In this document: positions 1 through 7,377 of the stretch, in pieces
How the letters are laid out: each line of letters opens with the position of its first letter
Numbering within the stretch: the first letter of the stretch is position 1
Origin: Candidatus Schekmanbacteria bacterium
Lineage (GTDB): Bacteria > Schekmanbacteria > GWA2-38-11 > J061
Length of the DNA stretch: 9,434 nt
Assembly (NCBI GenBank): GCA_003695725.1
Contig: RFHX01000300.1
Location: forward strand, 1-9,434
Direction: 5' to 3'
Notes under the pieces: model-generated
Seen by the model: the letters and a program-made list of their open reading frames with translations, nothing else
Told to the model about the DNA's origin: nothing
Databases searched by the model: none
Program-made: the position numbers and the translations under genes

Positions 1-725
1 ATGACTGCCTTTACATAATAATCCGTTAATTTTCCTGTCAATCTTTTGATTATATAATCAAGCTCCTTGATTTCTTTTTTATAAAAATAATATTTATGAA
101 GAACTGCTGCTCTTTTTTTAAGGGTAGAAATGAAAAACTTGTCTCTTATCTCATCAACTTTGTAATAATCCTTCTTCAATATCTCTTCTGCCATATCAGA
201 TGCATATGAATAAGGATATTCTTTCCATATTTCTAAATAGTATTTTTTTGCATCATTCTTTCGACCCATTTTGTAAAGTGCAGTTGCCATATTGAAAATG
301 GCGTCGATTTTTTTGTTGAGATTTTTAGATAAACGAAGATATTCAGAATAGAATGCAACTGCCTCCTTATATTCTTGCCTCTTGAAATACATATCAGCAA
401 ATTCAAAGAGGATTTCTTCAAACCAACGGCTTTCTTTATGTCTCATTCTGAAAATTCTTTCAATTTTTTTACAGCTCGACAGATTATCTCTCTTCTTTGC
501 AATCAAAAAAAGTTGATAGTAAGCATAATCAGCAATTATTCTATCCTCTGCAATAGCCCTAATAAATGAAGCCGATGCCTTTCTTTCTTCACCTTCTTCA
601 AGATATTTATGCCCTAATGCATAATAATCTGGCTGTGATGCATAAAGCGGCGAAATCATAGAAAAGAAAATCCAAAGAGCGCAGAAAATCTTCTTGCAAT
701 TTATTTTTATCAGGAATTTTCTCAT
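1..725 (-). CDS. Secreted TPR-like helical-repeat protein, C-terminus outside window
   Basis: An open frame of 241 codons runs from the ATG at 725 to the window edge without a stop. Residues 1-29 look like a Sec signal peptide: a basic start, a hydrophobic stretch at about 13-28 (rich in I, F, L, W) and a plausible cleavage site after L-Y-A29. There is no lipobox cysteine. The rest is alpha-helical repeat sequence. Residues 105-180 form TPR-like pairs with the pattern A-x-x-x-Y and a W-K-E-Y-P-Y-S-Y-A-S-D-M-A element at 167-179. That element resembles the superhelical region of soluble lytic transglycosylases or YbgF/BamD-type envelope proteins. The catalytic domain, if any, would lie outside the window, so function is unassigned. 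It starts 25 nt after guaA on the same strand and is probably the last or a late operon gene. The start has no clear ribosome binding site. An envelope or periplasmic location is inferred. Confidence 0.75.
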   Translation of the reverse strand, partial: MRKFLIKINCKKIFCALWIFFSMISPLYASQPDYYALGHKYLEEGEERKASASFIRAIAEDRIIADYAYYQLFLIAKKRDNLSSCKKIERIFRMRHKESRWFEEILFEFADMYFKRQEYKEAVAFYSEYLRLSKNLNKKIDAIFNMATALYKMGRKNDAKKYYLEIWKEYPYSYASDMAEEILKKDYYKVDEIRDKFFISTLKKRAAVLHKYYFYKKEIKELDYIIKRLTGKLTDYYVKAV

Positions 726-750
726 ATAAAAACGGAGTGCCGCCAAAAGT

Positions 751-2307
751 TTATTCCCATTCAATCGTGCTTGGCGGCTTCGAACTTATGTCATAAACAA
801 CTCTATTTACGCCTCTTACTTCATTGATTATTCGATTTGATATTTTTTCCAAAAGTTCATGCGGAAGCTTGACCCAGTCAGCAGTCATTCCATCGAGACT
901 CTCTACAGCTCTGACAGCCACGACATTTTCATAAGTCCTTTCATCCCCCATTATACCCACAGTTTTGACAGGAAGAAGGACTGCAAAGGACTGCCATATT
1001 TTTTTATAAAGGTCTGCTTTTTTAATTTCTTCAACAACTATACTGTCTGCTTCGCGGAGAATATTCAATCTTTCAGGAGTAACTTCACCGATAATTCTTA
1101 TAGCAAGTCCCGGTCCGGGAAATGGCTGTCTATATATTACATCTTCTGGTAATCCTAATGACTTTCCAACTAATCTGACTTCATCTTTGAAAAGTTCTCT
1201 AAAAGGTTCAATCAATTTAAAATTAAATTTTTCGGGCAACCCACCAACATTGTGATGGCTTTTTATAGTGGCAGAAGGTCCGTTGCAGGAAACACTTTCA
1301 ATTACATCAGGGTATAGAGTGCCCTGTGCCAAATATTCGAAACCGCCCAATTTTTCAGCTTCTTTCTCAAAAACCTTTATAAAATGGTTGCCTATGATTT
1401 TTCTCTTTTTTTCAGGATCTGTTACTCCTTTCAACAAATCAAGAAATTCTTTCTCTGCATTGACATAGGAAAGATTGATGTCAAAATGGTTCTTGAATGT
1501 GGAAACTACCTTTTCGGCTTCACCTTTACGAAGTACTCCGTTATTTACAAAGATGCAATGGAGGCGATGTCCAACTGCTTTATTTATCAAAACCGAGGCA
1601 ACTGACGAATCAACTCCACCGCTCAATGCAAGGAGGACTTTTCCATTACCAACAGTCCTTCTTATTTCCTCTACTTTCTGCTCGACAAATGAGCCCATAT
1701 CCCAGAGCCCATTGCATTTACAGATGTGAAATAGGAAATTGCTCAATATTTCCTTCCCTTTTACTGTATGCGCAACTTCAGGATGGAACTGAAGTCCATA
1801 AAATTCCTTGTTTATGTGTTTTGCAGAAGCATTTTTGCAGTTTTCCGTTATAGCGATTCTTTTAAATGATTCTGGGAGCTCTTCAACATAGTCACCATGA
1901 CTCATCCAGACAATCCTTTTTTCTTCATCGAGCTCTTTTATCCCTTCAAATATTGGGTCATCATTCAAAACATTTATGACTGCTCTGCCGTATTCTCTTT
2001 TTGGAGATTCGCTCACCTTTCCTCCAAAGTGACGCGACATAAGTTGAAAACCATAGCATATTCCAAGAACAGGGATACCCAGATCGAATATTTTTTCATC
2101 ACACTGCGGAGATTGATTCTCTCTTACACTTGCAGGACCGCCTGACAGAACGATCCCTTTGGGAGAAAAATCAATAATTTTTTCTATGCTTGTATTATAT
2201 GGATGTATCTCACAATACACCTTCAGCTCCCTGATTTTGCGCGCAATGAGTTGTGTATATTGGGAGCCAAAATCAAGAATCAATATCTTTTCTTTGTCCC
2301 AACTCAT
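751..2307 (-). CDS. guaA: GMP synthase (glutamine-hydrolysing)
   Basis: GuaA converts XMP to GMP using ATP and glutamine-derived ammonia, the last step of guanine nucleotide synthesis, in the cytoplasm. At 518 aa it has full family length. The N-terminal class I glutamine amidotransferase domain (about 7-195) shows the nucleophile Cys84 in G-I-C-Y-G and the catalytic His175 and Glu177 in F-H-P-E-V. The ATP-pyrophosphatase domain follows, with the PP-loop S-G-G-V-D-S-S at 229-235. The C-terminal dimerisation and XMP-binding domain includes R-Q-P-F-P-G-P-G-L at 393-401 and ends with K-P-P-S-T-I-E-W-E. All key residues are intact. The ATG lies 6 nt after the guaB3 stop, and an AAGGA ribosome binding site overlaps that stop, so the two genes are probably translationally coupled. 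The preceding gene would supply XMP. Confidence 0.98.
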   Translation of the reverse strand: MSWDKEKILILDFGSQYTQLIARKIRELKVYCEIHPYNTSIEKIIDFSPKGIVLSGGPASVRENQSPQCDEKIFDLGIPVLGICYGFQLMSRHFGGKVSESPKREYGRAVINVLNDDPIFEGIKELDEEKRIVWMSHGDYVEELPESFKRIAITENCKNASAKHINKEFYGLQFHPEVAHTVKGKEILSNFLFHICKCNGLWDMGSFVEQKVEEIRRTVGNGKVLLALSGGVDSSVASVLINKAVGHRLHCIFVNNGVLRKGEAEKVVSTFKNHFDINLSYVNAEKEFLDLLKGVTDPEKKRKIIGNHFIKVFEKEAEKLGGFEYLAQGTLYPDVIESVSCNGPSATIKSHHNVGGLPEKFNFKLIEPFRELFKDEVRLVGKSLGLPEDVIYRQPFPGPGLAIRIIGEVTPERLNILREADSIVVEEIKKADLYKKIWQSFAVLLPVKTVGIMGDERTYENVVAVRAVESLDGMTADWVKLPHELLEKISNRIINEVRGVNRVVYDISSKPPSTIEWE

Positions 2308-2313
2308 TGTTCC

Positions 2314-3474
2314 TTATTTTCCCATCCCAACCTTCTGCGCTTGCTGAAAAATTTTTCCTTCTGTTTTTATTGCAGGAGCAATGATTATTTCTGTTTCCTG
2401 CATCTCTTTGATAGTCCTTGCTCCGCAATTTCCCATCGATGTTTGAAGAGCACCAACCAAATTTTGAGAGCCGTCATCGTACTCTGCAGGTCCAAAAAGA
2501 ATCTGTTTCAAGCTTCCTGTCGTTGATACCTTTATCCGTGTTCCTCGCGGAAGATTTGCGTGTGGAGTTGCCATCCCCCAATGATAACCTCTACCGGGTG
2601 CTTCTTTAGCTTTCGCAAATGATGAACCAATCATTACAGCATCTGCCCCGCAGGCAATTGCTTTGCAAATGTCTCCACCGGAACTCATTCCGCCATCGGT
2701 TATGATTGGCACATATCTTCCTGTTTTTTTATAGTATGCATCTCTTGCGGCCGCGCAATCACATGTAGCAGTAACCTGCGGCACGCCTATTCCAAGTACA
2801 CCTCTTGTTGTACATGCCGCACCTGGACCAATGCCAACCAACACTGCATCTATTCCCGTTTCCATCAATTCGAAGGTGGCTTTGAAAGTAACTGTATTTC
2901 CTACAATTATGGGGATTTTCATCGTCTTGCAAAGTTTCCTAAAATCCACTACTTCATATTCAGACGAGATGTGCCTAACAGTTGTTACAGTTGACTGGAC
3001 AACAAAAATATCTGCACCTGCTTCTTCTGCTATTTTTCCGAACCTTTCAGCTTTTTGTGGAATTGCTGAAACAGCGGCAATAACTCCTGCATCTTTGATT
3101 TCCTTAATCCTTTTGCTGATTAGCTCTTCTTTTATTGGTTCAAGATATATTGACTGGACAAGCTTAGTTGCTTCTTCATTTGTAGCATTAGCTATTTGGT
3201 CTAAAATCTCGTCAGGATTTTCATATCTCGTCTGAATTCCCTCTAAATTTAAAACTGCCAATCCTCCATTCTTGCCCATTTCTATAGCAAATTTTGTATC
3301 CACAACGCCGTCCATTGCCGCCGCCAATATGGGTATATCAAATTTCATATCCCGCAAAGTCCAGCTTATATCGACCTCATTGGGATTGATTGTCACATCC
3401 CCCGGCACAAGCGCAATTTCATCAAATCCATAGCAAACTCGAGCTTTCCTGTTTATTCCTATCCACATTCCCAT
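2314..3474 (-). CDS. guaB3: GuaB3-type IMP dehydrogenase (no CBS domains)
   Basis: This 386-aa TIM-barrel protein belongs to the IMP dehydrogenase/GMP reductase family. It has the catalytic loop G-I-G-P-G-A-A-C-T-T-R at 214-224, with Cys221 as nucleophile, then G-V-L-G-I-G-V-P-Q-V-T-A. The IMP phosphate-binding segment D-G-G-M-S-S-G-G-D is at 260-268. The barrel is continuous, with no room for the paired CBS (Bateman) domains of classical GuaB. That absence and the length fit the GuaB3 subfamily known from actinobacteria and cyanobacteria. Placement directly before guaA argues that it makes XMP from IMP and NAD. GMP reductase activity is less likely but not excluded by sequence. The start ATG at 3474 has a strong GGGAGGT site 9 nt upstream. 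A second ATG two codons in is 15 nt from that site and less likely. The gap to rluB is 24 nt, which leaves no space for a riboswitch. Confidence 0.92.
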   Translation of the reverse strand: MGMWIGINRKARVCYGFDEIALVPGDVTINPNEVDISWTLRDMKFDIPILAAAMDGVVDTKFAIEMGKNGGLAVLNLEGIQTRYENPDEILDQIANATNEEATKLVQSIYLEPIKEELISKRIKEIKDAGVIAAVSAIPQKAERFGKIAEEAGADIFVVQSTVTTVRHISSEYEVVDFRKLCKTMKIPIIVGNTVTFKATFELMETGIDAVLVGIGPGAACTTRGVLGIGVPQVTATCDCAAARDAYYKKTGRYVPIITDGGMSSGGDICKAIACGADAVMIGSSFAKAKEAPGRGYHWGMATPHANLPRGTRIKVSTTGSLKQILFGPAEYDDGSQNLVGALQTSMGNCGARTIKEMQETEIIIAPAIKTEGKIFQQAQKVGMGK

Positions 3475-3498
3475 AACAAATTAACCTCCCTGAGTATT

Positions 3499-4242
3499 TT
3501 ATTTTTTATTTCTTGAACATTTTTTCTTCAAAATATTGACTTCTTTCATTTCTTCTGCTGTAAATTTTCTATATTCTCCTTTGGGAAGTGTTCCCAGCTC
3601 AAAAGGTCCATACTTTATCCTTTTCAGACGCACAACTGTATATCCAAGTTTTTCGAAGATTCTTCGCACCTCCCTATTTTTTCCTGTCCTCAATGTTACA
3701 CGCAGCCATGTATTCGAATTTGTCTCCTTCAAAATTTCTATAATTGGTTTTGATATATACCCTTTTTCTAACTTTACTGCATTAATTTTTCTTCTTTTTA
3801 TTTTCTCATCAAGAAAGCCTTGTATCTTTACATCGTAAACTCTTTCAATGCCATTTGCCGCATCAGTAAGGATTTTACAAAAGTCCCCATCATTTGTTAG
3901 AATTAAAAGCCCCTCTGAATTATAATCAAGCCGCCCTACCGGGAACAATCGTTTGTCCGTGTCAAAGTAATCGATTACAGTTTTTCTTCCTTTCTCATCC
4001 TCTAATGAAGTAATTACCCCCTGCGGCTTATTGAAAAGATAATATTCCTTCTTTGCAGATGGCTTGATCTTTATTAATTTTCCATCGACTCTAATATGGT
4101 CAACTGAGGGATCAGCTTTTGTGCCTAACTGTGTAACAATCTTTCCATTAACCTTTACTCTCCCCTCCATTATCAGGGATTCCGCTTTCCTGCGCGACAC
4201 TATCCCCGCTTCCGCTATTATTTTCTGTAGTCTCACCTTCAT
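3499..4242 (-). CDS. rluB: 23S rRNA pseudouridine synthase, RsuA/RluB family
   Basis: The enzyme isomerises a uridine in rRNA to pseudouridine. An N-terminal S4 RNA-binding domain (about 1-46; R-L-Q-K-I-I-A-E-A-G then S-R-R-K-A-E) is followed by the synthase domain. The catalytic aspartate is Asp106 in G-R-L-D-Y-N-S-E-G-L, numbered from the start chosen here. The R-T-G-K-N-R-E-V-R-R motif comes later. I chose the ATG at 4242 (247 aa) because the S4 homology begins there. An upstream in-frame ATG at 4299 would add 19 lysine-rich residues of no recognised homology and deepen the overlap with scpB. Only weak AAAGG/GAAGAAG sequence precedes the start, so translation is probably coupled to scpB. 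The scpB-rluB pairing is common in bacteria. RluB is favoured over RsuA or RluE by this neighbourhood and by the lack of any other paralogue-specific signal, so the exact target base is inferred. Confidence 0.93.
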   Translation of the reverse strand: MKVRLQKIIAEAGIVSRRKAESLIMEGRVKVNGKIVTQLGTKADPSVDHIRVDGKLIKIKPSAKKEYYLFNKPQGVITSLEDEKGRKTVIDYFDTDKRLFPVGRLDYNSEGLLILTNDGDFCKILTDAANGIERVYDVKIQGFLDEKIKRRKINAVKLEKGYISKPIIEILKETNSNTWLRVTLRTGKNREVRRIFEKLGYTVVRLKRIKYGPFELGTLPKGEYRKFTAEEMKEVNILKKKCSRNKK

Positions 4243-4837
4243 TTTCTTCTTCGCCTTTGTTAGTTTCTTCCGACTGACTGTCTGACAAATCAAAGCCAAG
4301 CTCTGAAAACTCTTTTAAAGTTGGCAAAGAGGATAAATCCTTTAAGCCAAATAGTTCTAAAAATGTTTTTGTCGTACCATACATTATGGGGCGTCCGGGC
4401 GCTTCCTTTTTCCCAAGTATCTTTATCAGGTCTCTTTCCAAAAGAGTTTTCAATGTACCTCCAATGTTGACGCCTCTAATCTGTTCAATTTCTGCTTTTG
4501 TAATTGGCTGTTTATATGCTATTACTGCAAGTGTTTCAAGTGCTGGAATAGAAAGTCGCACTTTTTTTCTTGTTGTATAAAGTTCAGATATCCATTTCGA
4601 AAACTCTGTGCGGGTTTTCATCTTAAATCCGCCTGCAACCTCAATGATTTCCATTCCTCTTCCATTTTTGTCATAATCTTCTATAAGCTCATATACTGCT
4701 TCTTTTATGAGAGCTTTTTCTGCTTTCACGATTTCGACCATTTTATTAATTGTCAAGGGCTCTTCTGACACAAAAATCAAGGCTTCAATGATAGGTTTCA
4801 ATGATTCAACTGTAAATGATAAATATTTCTGCTGCAT
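4148..4837 (-). CDS. scpB: Segregation and condensation protein B
   Basis: ScpB is a winged-helix kleisin-associated protein that works with ScpA and SMC in chromosome compaction and segregation. The 229-aa protein shows two tandem winged-helix domains. Diagnostic motifs are L-A-V-I-A-Y-K-Q-P-I-T-K-A-E-I at 103-117, I-R-G-V at 120-123, and G-R-P-I-M-Y-G-T-T with F-L-E-L-F-G-L at 148-165. The conserved core ends near residue 181. The last roughly 47 residues are acidic, Ser/Gly/Asn/Glu-rich and probably disordered. The ATG at 4837 follows an AAGGTGA ribosome binding site. The gene starts 16 nt after mraY, and its last 95 nt overlap the start of rluB in another frame. No scpA is next to it, which is unusual because scpA usually precedes scpB. 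Confidence 0.96.
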   Translation of the reverse strand: MQQKYLSFTVESLKPIIEALIFVSEEPLTINKMVEIVKAEKALIKEAVYELIEDYDKNGRGMEIIEVAGGFKMKTRTEFSKWISELYTTRKKVRLSIPALETLAVIAYKQPITKAEIEQIRGVNIGGTLKTLLERDLIKILGKKEAPGRPIMYGTTKTFLELFGLKDLSSLPTLKEFSELGFDLSDSQSEETNKGEEENEGETTENNSGSGDSVAQESGIPDNGGESKG

Positions 4838-4853
4838 TTATTCACCTTTCTTT

Positions 4854-5954
4854 TTATCTGATTTTTAAAGTGCTTAAAGCTATTAATGCAAAAATAGCCG
4901 ATATAATCCAAAACCTTATAACAACTTTTGGCTCTGCGATACCTCTTTTTTGAAAAGAATGGTGTATCGGCGCCATCAAAAAAAGTCTTCTACCAATATA
5001 GTTTATAAACACCATTTGAATAAAGACTGACGCTGCTTCTGCAACAAAAACAATTCCTGCTATTATGAATAAAAATTCTTGTTTTATGAGTACAGCAATT
5101 GTCCCTAACACTCCTCCAATCATCATCGAACCGGTATCTCCCATAAAAACTTGTGCTGGATATGAATTAAACCATAAAAAACCAATTCCTGCACCAATAA
5201 AAGCTGCTGAAAAAACTGCCAATTCACCGGCGCCATTAAGAAATTCAAATTGAAAGTATTTTGCCAATTTAAGATTGCTCAACACATATGCAAAAACTCC
5301 AAAGACCATAGCTGTTAATATTGAAGGGCCAATAGCAAGCCCATCGAGTCCATCAGCAAAATTGACTGCATTAGAAGTTGCCATAATAACAAAAATAACA
5401 AAGGGGACATAGAGCCATCCAATATCTACCGAATATTTATAAAATGGGAAATTTATGTGCGTTGCCTTGTCCATACCAACTGGAGATAAAGGAGAAACCA
5501 TTATCAAAGCAAGAATCAATCCAAAGGATGCCTGCCAAAATATTTTTTCTTTCTTGCTCATACCATCTTTTCTGCCTTCTCTTACTTTAATCAGATCATC
5601 TTTGATTCCGAGGGCTGAAAACCACACCGTAGCAGCTATGATTATTTGCGTATACATATTGAAAAGGTTGCACCATAAGATTGCAGGAAGAATCATAGAA
5701 ATAATAATCAACAATCCTCCCATTGTTGGTGTTCCCTCTTTCGATGAGGGATTAATTAGTTCAATCTCCTCTCTTGGAATATCTTTCAGCGATTTTCTTC
5801 TCAAAAATCTGATTATCGAAGGACCTGTTAAAATTGCAATTATAAAAGCTGTCACCATTGCGTAAATGATCCTAAATGTAAGATACCTGAAAAGACGGAG
5901 AAATGAAAAAATGCTTTCAGGATCATAAAAATATTTATAAAGCAGATAGAGCAC
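4854..5954 (-). CDS. mraY: Phospho-N-acetylmuramoyl-pentapeptide transferase (lipid I synthesis)
   Basis: MraY transfers phospho-MurNAc-pentapeptide from UDP to undecaprenyl phosphate at the inner face of the membrane, making lipid I. The 366-aa protein has about ten hydrophobic segments. It carries the family signatures K-E-G-T-P-T-M-G-G (72-80), Asp119-Asp120 in K-D-D-L-I-K, N-A-V-N-F-A-D-G-L-D-G-L (195-206), and Asp273 in M-G-D-T-G-S. It ends with A-P-I-H-H-S-F (328-334) followed by E-P-K-V-V-I-R-F-W-I. The usual third histidine of the HHH motif is Ser333 here. The start is a GTG directly abutting the previous stop, with AAGGAG 6 nt upstream. The N-terminus aligned from memory with other MraY proteins (F-R-Y-L-T-F-R) supports it over the internal ATG at residue 32. 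It is not beside murF or murD, so the division/cell-wall cluster is split in this genome. Confidence 0.96.
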   Translation of the reverse strand: MLYLLYKYFYDPESIFSFLRLFRYLTFRIIYAMVTAFIIAILTGPSIIRFLRRKSLKDIPREEIELINPSSKEGTPTMGGLLIIISMILPAILWCNLFNMYTQIIIAATVWFSALGIKDDLIKVREGRKDGMSKKEKIFWQASFGLILALIMVSPLSPVGMDKATHINFPFYKYSVDIGWLYVPFVIFVIMATSNAVNFADGLDGLAIGPSILTAMVFGVFAYVLSNLKLAKYFQFEFLNGAGELAVFSAAFIGAGIGFLWFNSYPAQVFMGDTGSMMIGGVLGTIAVLIKQEFLFIIAGIVFVAEAASVFIQMVFINYIGRRLFLMAPIHHSFQKRGIAEPKVVIRFWIISAIFALIALSTLKIR

Positions 5955-6725
5955 TTAGCTCTCCTTACTTTTTTTAATTATTTCAGAAAAAATTTCTTTT
6001 AATGGGAATATTGGCTTGAATGACTCACATGTAAGGTCCAATTTCTCAACCTTCTTTTTAAGTATTTCAGGGATTTTGTCCATTTTTTTCAATGAATTTA
6101 GTGCAGCAGCCCTCACAACCCAAGACTCATCATCGAGAAGTATGCCCAATACACCAAGAGATGCCTCTAAATCTAAAAAATATTCCATTGATTGTGCAAT
6201 TGCTGCTCTAACTTCAAAGTTCTTTTCCTTAATTTTTTTATTATATGACAAGAAGCTATTTGAATTATCCTTATCAGAATCAAAGGGAATCAATGACTTT
6301 GAAATTACATAGAATGCCTCTTCATCGTTTTTATATAGTTTAGCAAGAGTTTTAATAGATTCAGCCCTTGTTTCCCAATATTTGTCTCCCACTGCATTTA
6401 TCAACGCTTTTTTAACATCATCTTGGGCAACTCCAATCTGACGTATTGCAATAGCTGAATTTCGCTTTACAAAGCCGACTTCATTGTCATCTAAGAGTTT
6501 TTCAACGAGTAGAGACAAATGTTTCTTTTCTCCAGCAACTCCCAACATTTTTACAGCAATATTGCGCACCTGCCAATTGCTGTTTTTTAGGTATTCCACT
6601 GCCCTTTTAGAAACAGCTTCCCTATCATAGGAATTGCCAGATGAGATTTTTTCAAGAAGCGAATCAGCTTCTTTTATAATTTTTCTGACAAGCTCTTTCT
6701 GCTTGCCTGCAAAAAGGGATAACAT
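5955..6725 (-). CDS. HEAT-repeat protein, first gene of the mraY-guaA operon
   Basis: This 256-aa soluble protein has no signal peptide or membrane segment. At least five HEAT-like helical repeats are visible, each with the V-R-x-x-A or equivalent core: N-W-Q-V-R-N-I-A-V-K-M-L-G at 50-62, the repeat around 83-98 (V-K-R-N-S-A-I-A), 115-130 (W-E-T-R-A-E-S-I), 169-183 (F-E-V-R-A-A-I-A) and 201-215 (W-V-V-R-A-A-A-L). A lysine-rich linker with D-K-D-N-S-N-S lies at about 150-168. HEAT repeats normally form protein-binding scaffolds, so a partner role is likely but the partner is unknown. Its stop codon touches the mraY GTG and its last codons hold the mraY ribosome binding site, so the two are tightly coupled. 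Its own ATG has no Shine-Dalgarno sequence and lies about 16 nt from the predicted transcription start. An in-frame TAA six codons upstream limits any extension. Confidence 0.85.
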   Translation of the reverse strand: MLSLFAGKQKELVRKIIKEADSLLEKISSGNSYDREAVSKRAVEYLKNSNWQVRNIAVKMLGVAGEKKHLSLLVEKLLDDNEVGFVKRNSAIAIRQIGVAQDDVKKALINAVGDKYWETRAESIKTLAKLYKNDEEAFYVISKSLIPFDSDKDNSNSFLSYNKKIKEKNFEVRAAIAQSMEYFLDLEASLGVLGILLDDESWVVRAAALNSLKKMDKIPEILKKKVEKLDLTCESFKPIFPLKEIFSEIIKKSKES

Positions 6726-6747
6726 CAGTTTTTTGGGCTTTTAGATG

Positions 6748-6776
6748 AGTATAAATTTAAAAGTTTTCTCTGTCAA
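6748..6776 (-). promoter_or_regulatory. Predicted sigma-70 promoter for the HEAT-mraY-scpB-rluB-guaB3-guaA operon
   Basis: Read on the minus strand there is a perfect -35 TTGACA (6776-6771), a 17-nt spacer and a -10 TATACT (6753-6748). Transcription would start near 6741, giving a leader of only about 16 nt before the ATG at 6725. That fits the lack of a ribosome binding site there. It is the only consensus-like promoter I found for the seven minus-strand genes. Confidence 0.7.
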
Positions 6777-6817
6777 TTATTATTGATATGGAGAGAAAAT
6801 ATTGAAAATGAAATCAT

Positions 6818-6831
6818 CCCTTTTTCAAGGG
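6818..6831 (-). terminator. Weak hairpin, possible terminator of the Lrp-family gene
   Basis: On the minus strand CCCTT (6831-6827) can pair with AAGGG (6822-6818) around a GAAA tetraloop. The stem is only 5 bp and the sequence after it is T-rich but not a proper T-run. It lies about 100 nt after the regulator's stop and just before the operon promoter. Transcription could equally read through from the regulator into the operon. Confidence 0.25.
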
Positions 6832-6928
6832 GAATACAGCATTTTCTAATAATTTCTACACCCAAAATGCTTCACAAAAGAACTATTGAGCTCAAATAAA
6901 ACATCTAAAGCAGGAAAAGAAACTTTAA

Positions 6929-7372
6929 TTACAATAAATAAGGAACTTTTAGATTGTAACTTTTATAAGCAATAAATGTTTCAACTGATTGGATATTCTT
7001 CATTTTAGACATTTCTTCCTGATAAAAATCGAGAAGTTCAAAACCATCTTTGAGCATAACAATCATCATCAGGTCGTACCTTCCTGTTACTATAGAAACA
7101 GACACAACTCCTTTGAGTTTGCTGAATTTTTCTATATTTTTAACCATTGTTACATTGGAAAGCTTTACTCCTATTATGGCAATTTTGTGGTTTGGAATCG
7201 CATCAGGATTGACAAGGCCTGCAATGTCAAGCACACCTTCTTCAATCAATTTTCCGACTCTTGCTCGAACTGTATTTTCAGAAATGTCTAAACTCTCTGC
7301 AATTTCCTTGAAAGATTTTCTTCCATCTCTTAAATGCTTAATAATAGAAATATTTATTTCATCGATCTTCAT
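6929..7372 (-). CDS. Lrp/AsnC-family transcriptional regulator
   Basis: The 147-aa protein has the two-domain layout of feast/famine regulators. The N-terminal helix-turn-helix (about 3-50) includes S-F-K-E-I-A-E-S-L-D-I-S-E-N-T-V at 20-35 and R-V-G-K-L-I-E-E-G-V-L. The C-terminal RAM (ACT-like) domain (about 62-140) includes V-T-G-R-Y-D-L at 95-101. Family members bind DNA as dimers or octamers and often respond to amino acids; the ligand here cannot be read from sequence. I place the start at the ATG at 7372, 5 nt after a strong GGAGGT at 7383-7378. A TTG two codons upstream would sit directly on that site and is unlikely. It diverges from the radical SAM gene, so autoregulation and control of that gene are plausible. 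Palindromes in the shared spacer support this, but both roles are inferred. Confidence 0.93.
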   Translation of the reverse strand: MKIDEINISIIKHLRDGRKSFKEIAESLDISENTVRARVGKLIEEGVLDIAGLVNPDAIPNHKIAIIGVKLSNVTMVKNIEKFSKLKGVVSVSIVTGRYDLMMIVMLKDGFELLDFYQEEMSKMKNIQSVETFIAYKSYNLKVPYLL

Positions 7373-7377
7373 TTTCA

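Larger units (their letters stand above)
6726..6928. other. Intergenic region between the regulator and the operon
   Basis: About 200 nt of AT-rich DNA with no supportable gene. It contains the operon promoter at 6748-6776, a weak hairpin at 6818-6831 and a perfect 10-bp palindrome TTGAGCTCAA at 6886-6895. No riboswitch-like conserved core was recognised. Confidence 0.7.

Noticed and set aside
223-421. A short 62-codon minus-strand open frame starting at 421
   Set aside because: It is out of frame with the long open frame from 725 to the edge, which has a signal peptide and repeat pattern and better explains the region.
2831-3235. A 134-codon plus-strand open frame inside guaB3
   Set aside because: Antisense shadow of a conserved enzyme; its Ser/Ile/Val-rich translation mirrors the codon usage of the real strand.
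3475-3498. A purine or other riboswitch before guaB3
   Set aside because: The gap to rluB is only 24 nt, too short for an aptamer, and the sequence is mainly a ribosome binding site.
4243-4299. A 19-residue lysine-rich N-terminal extension of RluB
   Set aside because: Homology to the S4 domain starts at the internal ATG at 4242, and the extension lies entirely within scpB coding sequence.
5455-5865. A 136-codon plus-strand open frame inside mraY
   Set aside because: Antisense to membrane segments of MraY; apparent hydrophobicity is a by-product and no family motif is present.
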